Both the position numbers and the translations under genes were made by a program. Below are positions 26,126 through 34,082 of a stretch of 64,000 bases of DNA, in pieces. The notes beneath the pieces are model-generated. The model did no database searches. It worked only from the letters and a program-made list of their open reading frames with translations, and had not been told where the DNA came from. Numbering within the stretch: the first letter of the stretch is position 1; every line of letters starts with the position of its first letter. Origin of the DNA: CAZRHR01 sp964599915 (GTDB lineage Bacteria; Bacteroidota; Bacteroidia; CAIKAF01); assembly GCA_964599915.1 (NCBI GenBank), contig CAZRHR010000003.1, positions 1-64,000 of the forward strand, in the 5' to 3' direction.

Positions 26126-26232
26126 GTTGTAACGTTTCGTTTAGATTTTCTTGAAAGGCCTGATTGTTTAAGGCAATTTAAAGAAATCATTACCAATTTA
26201 CAACCAGGATATAAAGTTTTAACAAAAGAAAG

Positions 26233-26329
26233 AGGCAAGTTACTTGCATCGCACCGCTACAACCTCATACCCTTGCTACATTCCTGTCCTGGGGGATTCT
26301 GAGGGAGCTGGTCGCACAAGACTTGCCCC
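26233..26329 (-). ncRNA. ffs: Signal recognition particle RNA (4.5S, small bacterial type)
   Basis: About 97 nucleotides. The ends pair, GGCAAGT (26327-26321) with ACTTGCC (26240-26234), forming one long hairpin. The apex has the conserved SRP core CCAGGACAGGAATGTAGCAA: a GGAA tetraloop with the symmetric and asymmetric internal loops that bind Ffh. A consensus promoter ends four bases upstream, and a T-rich stretch follows the 3' end. The protein partner Ffh is encoded at 43646-44986. The RNA targets nascent membrane and secreted proteins to the translocon. Confidence 0.92.
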
Positions 26330-26332
26330 GCA

Positions 26333-26364
26333 CAAAAGTAATACGCCGGTTCAATTTCCCCAAA
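26333..26364 (-). promoter_or_regulatory. Bacteroidota-type promoter of SRP RNA
   Basis: Minus strand TTTG (26364-26361), 20 bases, TACTTTTG (26340-26333). Full consensus match; the start predicted by this promoter is the first G of the RNA. Confidence 0.8.
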
Positions 26365-26425
26365 AATAATCCACCTCTTTCTGGCTAAATTCAAGGAATT
26401 CCTTTCATTGGCCAAATAGGAATAA

Positions 26426-27298
26426 TCAAGGTTCTGGTATCCAAATGCTTTCGCCAGGCACTTCAGGAAAATCTTTTGCCTTCCACCGTGCAGAGGCCTC
26501 ATTGAGTCGGCCTTCGGAACTGGCTACATAATTCCAACGGATAAAGCGGGGTTCGTCTAATGGCTTACCACCAAACAATAAAAGACGACTTCCCGGCAAT
26601 GCCTTTATAAATTGGCAGGATTCGCCTTCTGATACCAACATTTCTCCCGGATGTACTTCAAAGCTTTCTGTTTCAATTCCACCCTGCACTACAGACAATC
26701 CCCACTCTCCATAAGTCTGCTGCATAAAGGGGAGCACGCCTCCCGTTTCGCCTACTTGAATATCCACCATATATAACGGACTATAGACCGGAACGGAACT
26801 TGTGTAACCCGCCCAAGTCCCAGCCACCAAACGCAAGTTAAAATCTTCTTGACACCAAGTAGGCACTTCTTTTTCGGGTAAATGGAAAAAGGAGGGTTCC
26901 ACATCTTCAAAGGCTTTGGGCAAAGCCACCCAAATTTGAAACCCATGAAAAACCATCTCTTCCATTTGTCGAAAGGCCTCCGGTGTTCTTTCGGTGTGGG
27001 TTACTCCTTTGCCGGCGGTCATCCAGTTGACAGCCCCTTTTTCAATTTGTTGCACGGCGCCAGTGCTGTCACGATGCTCCATAACGCCCTCAAACAAATA
27101 CGTGAGTGTAGAAAGTCCAACATGCGGATGCATTCCTATATCTATCCATTTCCCTGGTCCAAGCTTTTCGGGCCCCATATGATCTATAAAAATGAATGGA
27201 CCTACCATTTTTTTATGGATAAATGGCAAAAGTCTTCCCACATGAAATCCTCCGATGGTTCGACTTCTTTCAGGAATAATGGGACGTTGGGTAGACAT
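26426..27298 (-). CDS. Pirin family protein
   Basis: 290 residues from ATG 27298 (MSTQRPIIPE); a TTG upstream is unlikely. The bicupin pirin signature is clear: GRLLPFIHKKMVGPFIFIDHMGP, the metal-binding IGMHPHVGLSTLTYLFEG, MEHRDSTG, and MTAGKGVTHTE with a fourth ligand. The C-terminal cupin is present. Pirins bind Fe in the N-terminal cupin; bacterial members act as quercetinases or redox regulators, but the role here cannot be read. It is followed on the same strand by the SRP RNA. Confidence 0.92.
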   Translation of the reverse strand: MSTQRPIIPERSRTIGGFHVGRLLPFIHKKMVGPFIFIDHMGPEKLGPGKWIDIGMHPHVGLSTLTYLFEGVMEHRDSTGAVQQIEKGAVNWMTAGKGVTHTERTPEAFRQMEEMVFHGFQIWVALPKAFEDVEPSFFHLPEKEVPTWCQEDFNLRLVAGTWAGYTSSVPVYSPLYMVDIQVGETGGVLPFMQQTYGEWGLSVVQGGIETESFEVHPGEMLVSEGESCQFIKALPGSRLLLFGGKPLDEPRFIRWNYVASSEGRLNEASARWKAKDFPEVPGESIWIPEP

Positions 27299-27353
27299 TA
27301 TGTATTTAATGGTAGGATGCAAAATTACAAGAAGTATTGAAGGGTGGGTGTTT

Positions 27354-27375
27354 ACCCACGGTTAAAACCGTGGGG
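27354..27375. repeat. Solo REP-like palindrome
   Basis: CCCACGGTTAAAACCGTGGG (27355-27374), a 9-bp inverted repeat with an AA centre, preceded by TTA and followed by a G-run. Its layout matches the palindrome next to the transposase at 46413-46438. It lies between pirin and rsmA (30 bases before the latter's GTG), so it may also shape the rsmA leader. Confidence 0.5.
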
Positions 27376-27405
27376 GGGGGATGAGATTAATCTTACCTTT
27401 GGGCG

Positions 27406-28185
27406 GTGAAGCCATATCAGCATAAAAAACAGTTTGGGCAGCATTTTTTGAAAGATGCAGAGGTGATTTCCCAAACAATTCAATTGCTCAAAGAGCGCTA
27501 TCCGACAGGGAAGGTATTGGAGGTGGGTCCGGGGATGGGCGTACTTACGGAGCAACTTGTAAAGGAGAAAAATTATACGCTTTTCATTAATGAAATTGAC
27601 CGGGATTTGTTGCCTGTCCTGATTCAGACCTTCCATCAAATACCCCAAAGTCAGTGGTTACCGGGGGACTTTTTACAAATTTCGTTGGCAGCCTTGGGAG
27701 ATCAATATGCCTTGATTGGTAATTTCCCCTACAACATTTCTACGCAAATTGTTTTTAGGATGTTGGAGGAGCGAATGCACATTCCGGTAGCTGTAGGTAT
27801 GTTTCAAAAAGAAGTGGGAGAGCGGCTTGCCGCTCCGCCCGGGAGTAAGACGTATGGCATTACCAGCGTACTCACCCAAGCTTATTATCAAGTAAAACTT
27901 CATATTCATATTCCACCCTCCTCTTTTCAGCCCCCTCCCAAAGTGGATTCCGTAGTACTTTCTATGGAGCGTTTGCCGGAAGAAACTTGGCCGATTTGCG
28001 GCTTTGAGCCCCTAAGAAAGGTGGTGAAAGCGGCTTTTGGGCAACGGAGGAAAACACTTAGAAATGCGCTTAAAGGCATCACCTTTCAAGGAATGGCCCC
28101 TGATGATCCCATTTGGGACCTAAGGGCAGAGCGCCTTTCCGTGCAAGATTTTACCCGACTGGCCCTTGCCCAAATGAAAACCTAG
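27406..28185 (+). CDS. rsmA: 16S rRNA (adenine1518/1519-N6,N6)-dimethyltransferase
   Basis: 259 residues. The start is GTG 27406, fixed by the conserved N-terminus KKQFGQHFLKDAEV. SAM-binding motif I is VLEVGPGMGVLT, the acidic motif II is FINEIDRDL, and the N6-adenine catalytic motif is GNFPYNIS (family NxPY). PPSSFQPPPKVDSVVL and AAFGQRRKTLRNAL are typical for KsgA/RsmA. The enzyme dimethylates two adenines in 16S rRNA helix 45 late in 30S assembly. mgtE follows 95 bases downstream on the same strand. Confidence 0.95.
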   Translation: MKPYQHKKQFGQHFLKDAEVISQTIQLLKERYPTGKVLEVGPGMGVLTEQLVKEKNYTLFINEIDRDLLPVLIQTFHQIPQSQWLPGDFLQISLAALGDQYALIGNFPYNISTQIVFRMLEERMHIPVAVGMFQKEVGERLAAPPGSKTYGITSVLTQAYYQVKLHIHIPPSSFQPPPKVDSVVLSMERLPEETWPICGFEPLRKVVKAAFGQRRKTLRNALKGITFQGMAPDDPIWDLRAERLSVQDFTRLALAQMKT

Positions 28186-28280
28186 ACATTCTACTTCATT
28201 TTTTTGTAAAGTTTAGGTGCTGAAAAGCCCATTTTAGTGGGCCTTAGCTGCTTTGTTTTCCTTAGCTTTGTCCCAACGCT

Positions 28281-29633
28281 ATGGAAATTACGGCACAATT
28301 AATCCAATCCTTGCAGCGAGCAATCAAAGAACGCGACGAAGCTTCCATTTTGGAAGTGATTGGAGATATGCACCCCATAGACATCGCCAGTATCTTCGAA
28401 AATATTTCTGCCTTAGAAGCCAAATACCTCTACACCCTTATGGATGAAGAGAAGGCCGCAGATGTGATTACTGAATTAGATGAAGATGTCCGCGAAAAAT
28501 TCATGGCCCAGCTTTCCTCACGTGAAATTGCCGAGCAGTTTGTTGAAAACCTTGATTCCGATGATGCGGCCGACTTATTGTCCGAATTTCCCGTAGCGCG
28601 GCAGAAAGAAATTCTTTCGGAAATCGAGGATCCCGAGATGGCCTCGGATATTGTAGATCTGCTTCAATACGATGAAGATACCGCCGGTGGCCTTATGGCC
28701 AAAGAAATGGTGGTCATTCAAGTAGATTGGGACAGGAAGCAAGTAATTGAAGAGATTCGACGACAAGCCATTGAAATTGAAAATTTTTACACCGTTTATG
28801 TGGTCGACGAACACCATAAACTGTTGGGTGTACTGCCCTTGAAAAAGCTATTGATTGAACCGGAAAGTGTAAGGGTTGAGGATATTTACTTGGACAAAGT
28901 CATTTTTGTAGATGTTCAAACCTCCAAGGAAGAGGTGGCGCACGCCATGAGTAAATTTGATTTGGTGGCCTTGCCCGTTGTCGACCAATTGGGAAGATTG
29001 GTGGGAAGAATTACCATTGATGATGTGATCGACGTTATTCAAGAAGAGGCGGAAAAAGATTATCAATTGGCCTCCGGTCTTACAGAAGATGTAGAATCGG
29101 ATGACAGTGTTTGGGTGCTTACCCGTGCACGAACGCCTTGGCTTTTGGTGGGATTGTTGGGAGGAATCATTGGGGCAAATGTTATTGCACAATACGAGGG
29201 ACAAATCCGTATTCATCCTGAAATGGCCTATTTTATTCCATTGGTCGCAGCCATGGGGGGAAATGCCGGGGTGCAAAGTTCCGCTATTGTGGTGCAAGGT
29301 TTGGCCAGTGGACGGAGTTTACGGCAAGATGCCTTGCTCAAAAAATTCTTTAAAGAAATGGCCGTTGGTCTGTTGAATGGTGTGATATGCGCACTCGCCA
29401 TTTGGGGCTATAATTTCTTTTTCACGGGAGATCAAGTGCTTGCTTTTACCGTGGGGACTGCCATGCTCACCGTTATTGTAAGTGCTTCAGTTTTGGGAAC
29501 GTTTATCCCCCTCACTTTAAACCGTTTCAAAATAGATCCTGCGTTGGCTACAGGACCTTTTATTACCACCCTCAACGACATTACAGGGATGTTCATTTAT
29601 TTTTTCATAGGACGGCTATTGTATGGGGGCTAA
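28281..29633 (+). CDS. mgtE: Magnesium transporter MgtE
   Basis: 450 residues. N domain with MgtE repeats (VITELDEDVREKFMAQL, FVENLDSDDAADLLSEF), then two CBS domains (residues about 135-255; LPLKKLLIEPESVRVEDI, LPVVDQLGRLVGRITIDDVIDVI), a plug helix, and five membrane helices beginning ARTPWLLVGLLGGIIGANVI. The pore signature PLVAAMGGNAGVQSSAIVVQGLA and the conserved Asp in FITTLNDITGMFIYF are present. MgtE is a Mg2+-gated Mg2+ channel of the inner membrane; Mg2+ bound to N and CBS domains closes it. The stop overlaps the convergent desaturase stop by four bases. Confidence 0.96.
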   Translation: MEITAQLIQSLQRAIKERDEASILEVIGDMHPIDIASIFENISALEAKYLYTLMDEEKAADVITELDEDVREKFMAQLSSREIAEQFVENLDSDDAADLLSEFPVARQKEILSEIEDPEMASDIVDLLQYDEDTAGGLMAKEMVVIQVDWDRKQVIEEIRRQAIEIENFYTVYVVDEHHKLLGVLPLKKLLIEPESVRVEDIYLDKVIFVDVQTSKEEVAHAMSKFDLVALPVVDQLGRLVGRITIDDVIDVIQEEAEKDYQLASGLTEDVESDDSVWVLTRARTPWLLVGLLGGIIGANVIAQYEGQIRIHPEMAYFIPLVAAMGGNAGVQSSAIVVQGLASGRSLRQDALLKKFFKEMAVGLLNGVICALAIWGYNFFFTGDQVLAFTVGTAMLTVIVSASVLGTFIPLTLNRFKIDPALATGPFITTLNDITGMFIYFFIGRLLYGG

Positions 29634-30625
29634 ACCCAGCCGCCCATGTCCTCCGCTGCCATAGACTTTGACTTTGTTTCTTCCACCCAATCTTCATCCT
29701 TATCTTTCGGTGCAGGGGGTGTAGGAACACCCAAGTAATTCACCCTTTTTCCCGGCCAGATCAAGGTTTTCCATAAATACACCAATAAACTTTTTTGGGA
29801 TAAGGATGGATGCAGAAAAGGTGCTATATGTTTTTGATGATAAGATGGATACAGGCTCCAATGCAATCCCGGCTTTAAATGATGAGCGCCATGATATCCG
29901 TTGTTACAAACCAAAAAATTAAACAATGCACCGGTAAAATTCCGACTATGATTATAGGGATGGTCTGGGTCACAGCCATCGTGCTGCCAAAAATTGGTGC
30001 CAAAAATACCCCAAACGGCATACAGGTTAGGAATAAACAGCAGTACCAAAGCCAACTTCCAATTCCAAGCCAGAAAAACAATTTTCCAAATCCAAGCCAG
30101 TGCCCATTCCAGCCTATATTGCCGATACCAAACCGGTTTTGAGGGGCCTACCTCGACCAAAAAACGATGTTCTGTTCGAATGATTCCAGGAATCATTACA
30201 AAAAAGAATAAAACTTGATTTAAGAAATTCCATCGAAACCGCATTTTGGTAGTGCGGGTATTGTCTTTGGCCGTTTGCAAATGTTTGTGGTGGCTTAGGT
30301 TATGTCCCGGGACATAGCCTGCAGCGGGCGCGCCGAAAGCAAGCGTTAGCAAAACTTGGTGAATTGTATTCCATTTTTTCTCCACAAAAACAGGACAATG
30401 GACGGTATTGTGAATGGTGATGGCCACCATAAAATTCAGCATACACAGCAAGGGTAAAAAAACGACCCAAACGAACCATGGCAAATGCGGCGTAGGAGCT
30501 TTCCAAAAGTACACAACAGCTAGGTCATGGCTAGGAAGAAAACTAAACCAAAGAATACCAAAAAGCAGAAAATACAACCCTAAAAACGCTAGTGAACGGA
30601 CATCAGCGTGGTACCTTAATGTCAT
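29630..30625 (-). CDS. Membrane fatty acid desaturase/hydroxylase family protein
   Basis: 331 residues. Histidine boxes typical of membrane di-iron enzymes: TIHNTVH, GHNLSHHKHLQTAKDN, and YHGAHHLKPGLHWS, with a further His in NFWQHDG. Hydrophobic segments flank them (FLGLYFLLFGILWFSFL, WFVWVVFLPLLCMLNFMVAI, VLFFFVMIPGI, LALVLLFIPNLYAV). Such enzymes introduce double bonds or hydroxyl groups into acyl lipids with O2. The C-terminal tail is hydrophilic and Lys/Glu-rich. It is the last gene of a five-gene minus-strand run after porT. The substrate is unknown. Confidence 0.88.
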   Translation of the reverse strand: MTLRYHADVRSLAFLGLYFLLFGILWFSFLPSHDLAVVYFWKAPTPHLPWFVWVVFLPLLCMLNFMVAITIHNTVHCPVFVEKKWNTIHQVLLTLAFGAPAAGYVPGHNLSHHKHLQTAKDNTRTTKMRFRWNFLNQVLFFFVMIPGIIRTEHRFLVEVGPSKPVWYRQYRLEWALAWIWKIVFLAWNWKLALVLLFIPNLYAVWGIFGTNFWQHDGCDPDHPYNHSRNFTGALFNFLVCNNGYHGAHHLKPGLHWSLYPSYHQKHIAPFLHPSLSQKSLLVYLWKTLIWPGKRVNYLGVPTPPAPKDKDEDWVEETKSKSMAAEDMGGWV

Positions 30626-30689
30626 AGCGAAGATTTTGCATAAAAGTACAATCCTTCGCGTAAATTAAAACATTTAGTTTTTGAAATTG

Positions 30690-31424
30690 TTATTCAAACA
30701 AAAAAGAGATGTAAATTGAACGGGCTTGCATATGCTCAATGGCACGCGAATACAAGTTAAAATCCGGATAATGAACATCCATGAGTCCCCAAGCTGTTTT
30801 CAATTGGGTGGATAGTTTAAAATAGGGCAGGTAAAACTCAAAACCGACACCGGCCTCAATTTGTAAATCGTGGGGTCTGAGTTTGATGGGAAAAGAAGCC
30901 CCATCGCTGCTGCCAACTTTAGAGGATAAATCAAACGTATATTTCATGCCACCAATCAGGTAGGCAGAAAAATTAGTAAGCCTAACCGATTGATATTTAA
31001 AATGAAATGGGAACTCTGCGAGGGTGCTTTCAAAGCGAAATTGATCAACGCGGCCCGGGCGACGAAATTCCATCACCCGACCAGCAAGCGAAAGGGTAGG
31101 AGAGAATTTGAGCCGCCAACGCTCACCCAAACGCATGGAGGATTCAATGCCCATGCTAAATCCGGGTTCCCAAATAGAGGAAACGCCATAAATGGTATCA
31201 GGGAGCAGGGTTCGTAAATCTGCAATGGGGCGAACGGCTAATCCCGTATGAATCAGTCCTAAATTCACCCCAAAACGAAACATTCTGCGGTTGTAATTGG
31301 GCAGATTTTCAGTCTTCACGGCAGGTTTTGCCCTTTTTTTGCCAATGCGGTTGGGCATGTCCGCCCCAGCACAACTGGTGAACAAAAGAGTGAAAACTAA
31401 AAAACCTGCAAAAAGGGGCCTCAT
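30690..31424 (-). CDS. porT: PorT-like outer membrane beta-barrel protein (T9SS/gliding component)
   Basis: 244 residues. An N-terminal signal MRPLFAGFLVFTLLFTSCAG, a basic linker, then about eight amphipathic strands (RFGVNLGLIHTGLAV, GFSMGIESSMRL, WRLKFSPTLSLAGRVMEF, AYLIGGMKYTFDL, LQIEAGVGFEFYL, SIYISFLFE). Size, the GVNLGLIHTG start and the gene order ubiE-porT, 30 bases apart, match PorT of T9SS-bearing Flavobacteriia. PorT is needed for T9SS function, and the window encodes several T9SS cargo proteins. The assignment rests on pattern and neighbourhood. The Cys in the signal end might be a lipobox but is not a strong one. Confidence 0.75.
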   Translation of the reverse strand: MRPLFAGFLVFTLLFTSCAGADMPNRIGKKRAKPAVKTENLPNYNRRMFRFGVNLGLIHTGLAVRPIADLRTLLPDTIYGVSSIWEPGFSMGIESSMRLGERWRLKFSPTLSLAGRVMEFRRPGRVDQFRFESTLAEFPFHFKYQSVRLTNFSAYLIGGMKYTFDLSSKVGSSDGASFPIKLRPHDLQIEAGVGFEFYLPYFKLSTQLKTAWGLMDVHYPDFNLYSRAIEHMQARSIYISFLFE

Positions 31425-31453
31425 GGTGGATGGAAAACGATGCCTTCGGACTT

Positions 31454-32173
31454 TTATTTTATCCCGGAGTAAATTGACGCAATACCAAAGGTGAGTCGCT
31501 TTTCCTTTAACGAAGAAAAACCAGCTGCACCTAGATGTTCCAAAAAGGCTTTACCATCGGGAAAAGCTTGAACACTTTCAGGTAAATACGTGTACGCTGA
31601 TGCATCTTTAGATATCCATTTTCCCCACCGGGGTAAAATCTGGGAAAAATAAAACTGATAAAGTTGTTTCACTGGAAAATGGCTAGGCTTAGAAAATTCT
31701 AACACCACCACTAAACCACCCGGACGGGTCACACGGTACATTTCAGACAATCCCAAGTCGAGGTTTTCAAAATTCCGTACGCCAAAAGCCACGGTGACCG
31801 CATCGAAACTGGCATCGGGAAAAGGGAGGGCTTCGCTATCGCCATACGACAAATGCACCACTTCCGTTAACCCCTTTTTTTTAATTTTCTCTTTTCCAAC
31901 GGCTAACATCCCTTCTGAAATATCAACGCCATTGATTTTTTCGGGTTGTAAGTGACTTAAGGCAATGGCCAAATCTGCCGTTCCGGTGGCAATGTCCAAA
32001 AGCCTTTTGGGCTGGTGCTGCTTCACAATAGAAACCACTTTTTTACGCCAGCCTTTATCAATTCCAAGGCTGAGAAAATGGTTTAAAAAGTCGTATCGTG
32101 CAGAAATGTTGTCAAACATTTTTGCCACCTGCTCTTTTTTGGAGCCTTCCTGTTGATATGGTTTTACGGTCAA
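31454..32173 (-). CDS. ubiE: Demethylmenaquinone methyltransferase
   Basis: 239 residues. The start must be TTG at 32173: an in-frame stop is three codons upstream, the next ATG is 18 codons in, and the conserved N-terminus VKPY..EGSKKEQVAKMFDNIS is included. Motif I LLDIATGTADLAIAL, VDISEGML, and DAVTVAFGVRNFENL and GGLVVVLEFSKP are the UbiE/MenG signature. It methylates demethylmenaquinone to menaquinone in the last step of quinone synthesis, fitting the cytochromes in the window. It is followed 30 bases later by porT. Confidence 0.94.
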   Translation of the reverse strand: MTVKPYQQEGSKKEQVAKMFDNISARYDFLNHFLSLGIDKGWRKKVVSIVKQHQPKRLLDIATGTADLAIALSHLQPEKINGVDISEGMLAVGKEKIKKKGLTEVVHLSYGDSEALPFPDASFDAVTVAFGVRNFENLDLGLSEMYRVTRPGGLVVVLEFSKPSHFPVKQLYQFYFSQILPRWGKWISKDASAYTYLPESVQAFPDGKAFLEHLGAAGFSSLKEKRLTFGIASIYSGIK

Positions 32174-32256
32174 AACGTCCTAATTTGGGGTGTGAAGATA
32201 GCACCATTTTGGTACTTCAGGGGATAGAACAGCCACAGGCGGTGGATTGTTGTCTT

Positions 32257-34080
32257 TTAACCCAACATCACATAGGCATCCGGGTATTTGTAATTGTTGG
32301 TCATGGCTTTTCTCGACACTGCAAAAGCGACCGTAAGAACCCCCACGCGACCCACCAACATGCTTATCATCAGAATGATTTTGCCTCCCAGTGAAAGTTG
32401 TGATGTAATACCCGTTGAGAGTCCTGTGGTCGAAAATGCAGAAACCTCTTCAAATGCCAAGTACAAAAAGTTGATGTGCGGATCTGTAATGCTGAGTGCC
32501 ACAGTTCCAATAAACACACCGGATAGGGTAAATAGAAAAATGGAAAATGCTTTGTATAGTAACTCATTAGAAATGGTATTCCGGAAAATTTCCACATACT
32601 TTTTCCCTCTGATGGTAGCTAAGGCCGATAGGAAAATCAAAGCAATGGTGGTGGTTTTGATGCCACCTCCTGTTCCTCCTGGAGATGCACCCACAAACAT
32701 CAGGAAGATAAAAAGAAGTAGAGTCGAATTGGCCATCAGTCCAAAATTCAATGTGTTGAATCCAGCCGTGCGGCTACTAATGCTTTGGAACAAGGCATGA
32801 ATGAGTTGAGAAAAACCATTCATGTTTCTCAGGCCACCTTCGGCATATTGTGCAGGATTGCGCATTTCCATGAGGTAAAACAAACCCGCGCCCACAAGAA
32901 TTAAAATTAAACTTGTATATATGGCAAGTCGGCTACTTACCTGCAATCTGCGCCAAGGCTGAAACATTCTTTTGCGCATCATGCCGGGATCTAACCAGTC
33001 ATTGAGCACAGGCACCCCAATTCCACCTAAAAAAATAAGAATCCCCAACACCACATGGGTGACCAAACTTTGTTGAACACCTTGCTCTGCCATTCCGGCA
33101 GAAAAAGTGGAGAAACCTGCGTTATTAAAGGCTGATATGGCATGGAAAGCGGAGGTAAAGATTCGGTCAGCTTCAGAGGCGAATACCACTTCCGGCGACC
33201 AGCTTAAATACACCATAAGCATGCCCGTTAGTTCAATGAGTAGGGTAAAACCAATGACTTTCTTAAGCATGGATTGGGTACTAGACAGGCTGTCGTAGCT
33301 CATGAAATCCTTGATCATGCTATTGGCCCGAATGCCTACGCCTTTTCGCATAAAGGCGCCAAAAAAAGCGGCAAATGAAATGATGTTTAAACCACCCAAT
33401 TGAAATAAAATCATAATGACCGCCTTACCTTTCATGGTAAAGGTGGTCGCCGTATCCAATACGGTGAGTCCAGTAACACAAGAGGCACTAACCGAAGTAA
33501 ATAAGGCATCTTCGAACCGAATGCTTCCTGGCACATTGACCATTTCCGGCATAAGCAAAAGGCCTGTTCCCACCGCAATAAGTATGAGAAAAGAAAAGAA
33601 AAACATAATCGCAGGCTTTATCTTGAGCATACCTAGCCGCTGGCTGGCTTTTCCCAATTCAATAAAGACTACAGAAATCAAGACCAATTGAAGGAACAAG
33701 AAAAAATCAAGGGATTGCGAAAACAAACGGCTAAAAATATCTTGTCGGCTAAACAATCCTACCAATCCATCTGCCAGGAGCACCAATAAGATGGTTCCCT
33801 CTAACCAATTTTGTCGAATAAATTTGGCCGGTTCAAATTCAAAAAAAATCCGCAGTAAAAAGGAAAAAATGAAAAATGAAAACCCGGCTTTGATGAGGAA
33901 TATATTGAAGGCAATGCCGGCTGCGGTTTGGGGATACCCATGAAAATAAATTAAAAATCCACTCATGCCAATGGCTACGACCAACCTAAGCAAACGCATG
34001 ACCTGAATCACACGGTTTTTACTACCGTAAATGCGAATATTGATAGATTCCCGTATCCTTTGTAAAAAGCGTAGGGGCAT
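32257..34080 (-). CDS. TrkH/KtrB family potassium uptake protein
   Basis: 607 residues. Four pore-loop motifs of the SKT family: TSVSASCVTGLTV, HAISAFNNAGFST, SISSRTAGFNTL and EEVSAFSTTGLSTGI each hold the selectivity-filter Gly. About 12 hydrophobic helices with four preceding the first pore loop. VGASPGGTGGGIKTTTIAL is another standard segment. With a cytoplasmic TrkA/KtrA RCK subunit it imports K+ at the inner membrane; no such gene is adjacent. It lies two bases after the aminotransferase stop, so the two are likely co-transcribed. Confidence 0.93.
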   Translation of the reverse strand: MPLRFLQRIRESINIRIYGSKNRVIQVMRLLRLVVAIGMSGFLIYFHGYPQTAAGIAFNIFLIKAGFSFFIFSFLLRIFFEFEPAKFIRQNWLEGTILLVLLADGLVGLFSRQDIFSRLFSQSLDFFLFLQLVLISVVFIELGKASQRLGMLKIKPAIMFFFSFLILIAVGTGLLLMPEMVNVPGSIRFEDALFTSVSASCVTGLTVLDTATTFTMKGKAVIMILFQLGGLNIISFAAFFGAFMRKGVGIRANSMIKDFMSYDSLSSTQSMLKKVIGFTLLIELTGMLMVYLSWSPEVVFASEADRIFTSAFHAISAFNNAGFSTFSAGMAEQGVQQSLVTHVVLGILIFLGGIGVPVLNDWLDPGMMRKRMFQPWRRLQVSSRLAIYTSLILILVGAGLFYLMEMRNPAQYAEGGLRNMNGFSQLIHALFQSISSRTAGFNTLNFGLMANSTLLLFIFLMFVGASPGGTGGGIKTTTIALIFLSALATIRGKKYVEIFRNTISNELLYKAFSIFLFTLSGVFIGTVALSITDPHINFLYLAFEEVSAFSTTGLSTGITSQLSLGGKIILMISMLVGRVGVLTVAFAVSRKAMTNNYKYPDAYVMLG

Positions 34081-34082
34081 GT

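Noticed and set aside
26257..26502. Minus-strand frame of 81 codons
   Set aside because: Runs through the SRP RNA, its promoter and the end of the pirin gene; explained by these.
28216..28250. Possible terminator between rsmA and mgtE
   Set aside because: The AGCCCA/TGGGCCT arms need a bulge and the following sequence has no T-run, so it is not convincing.
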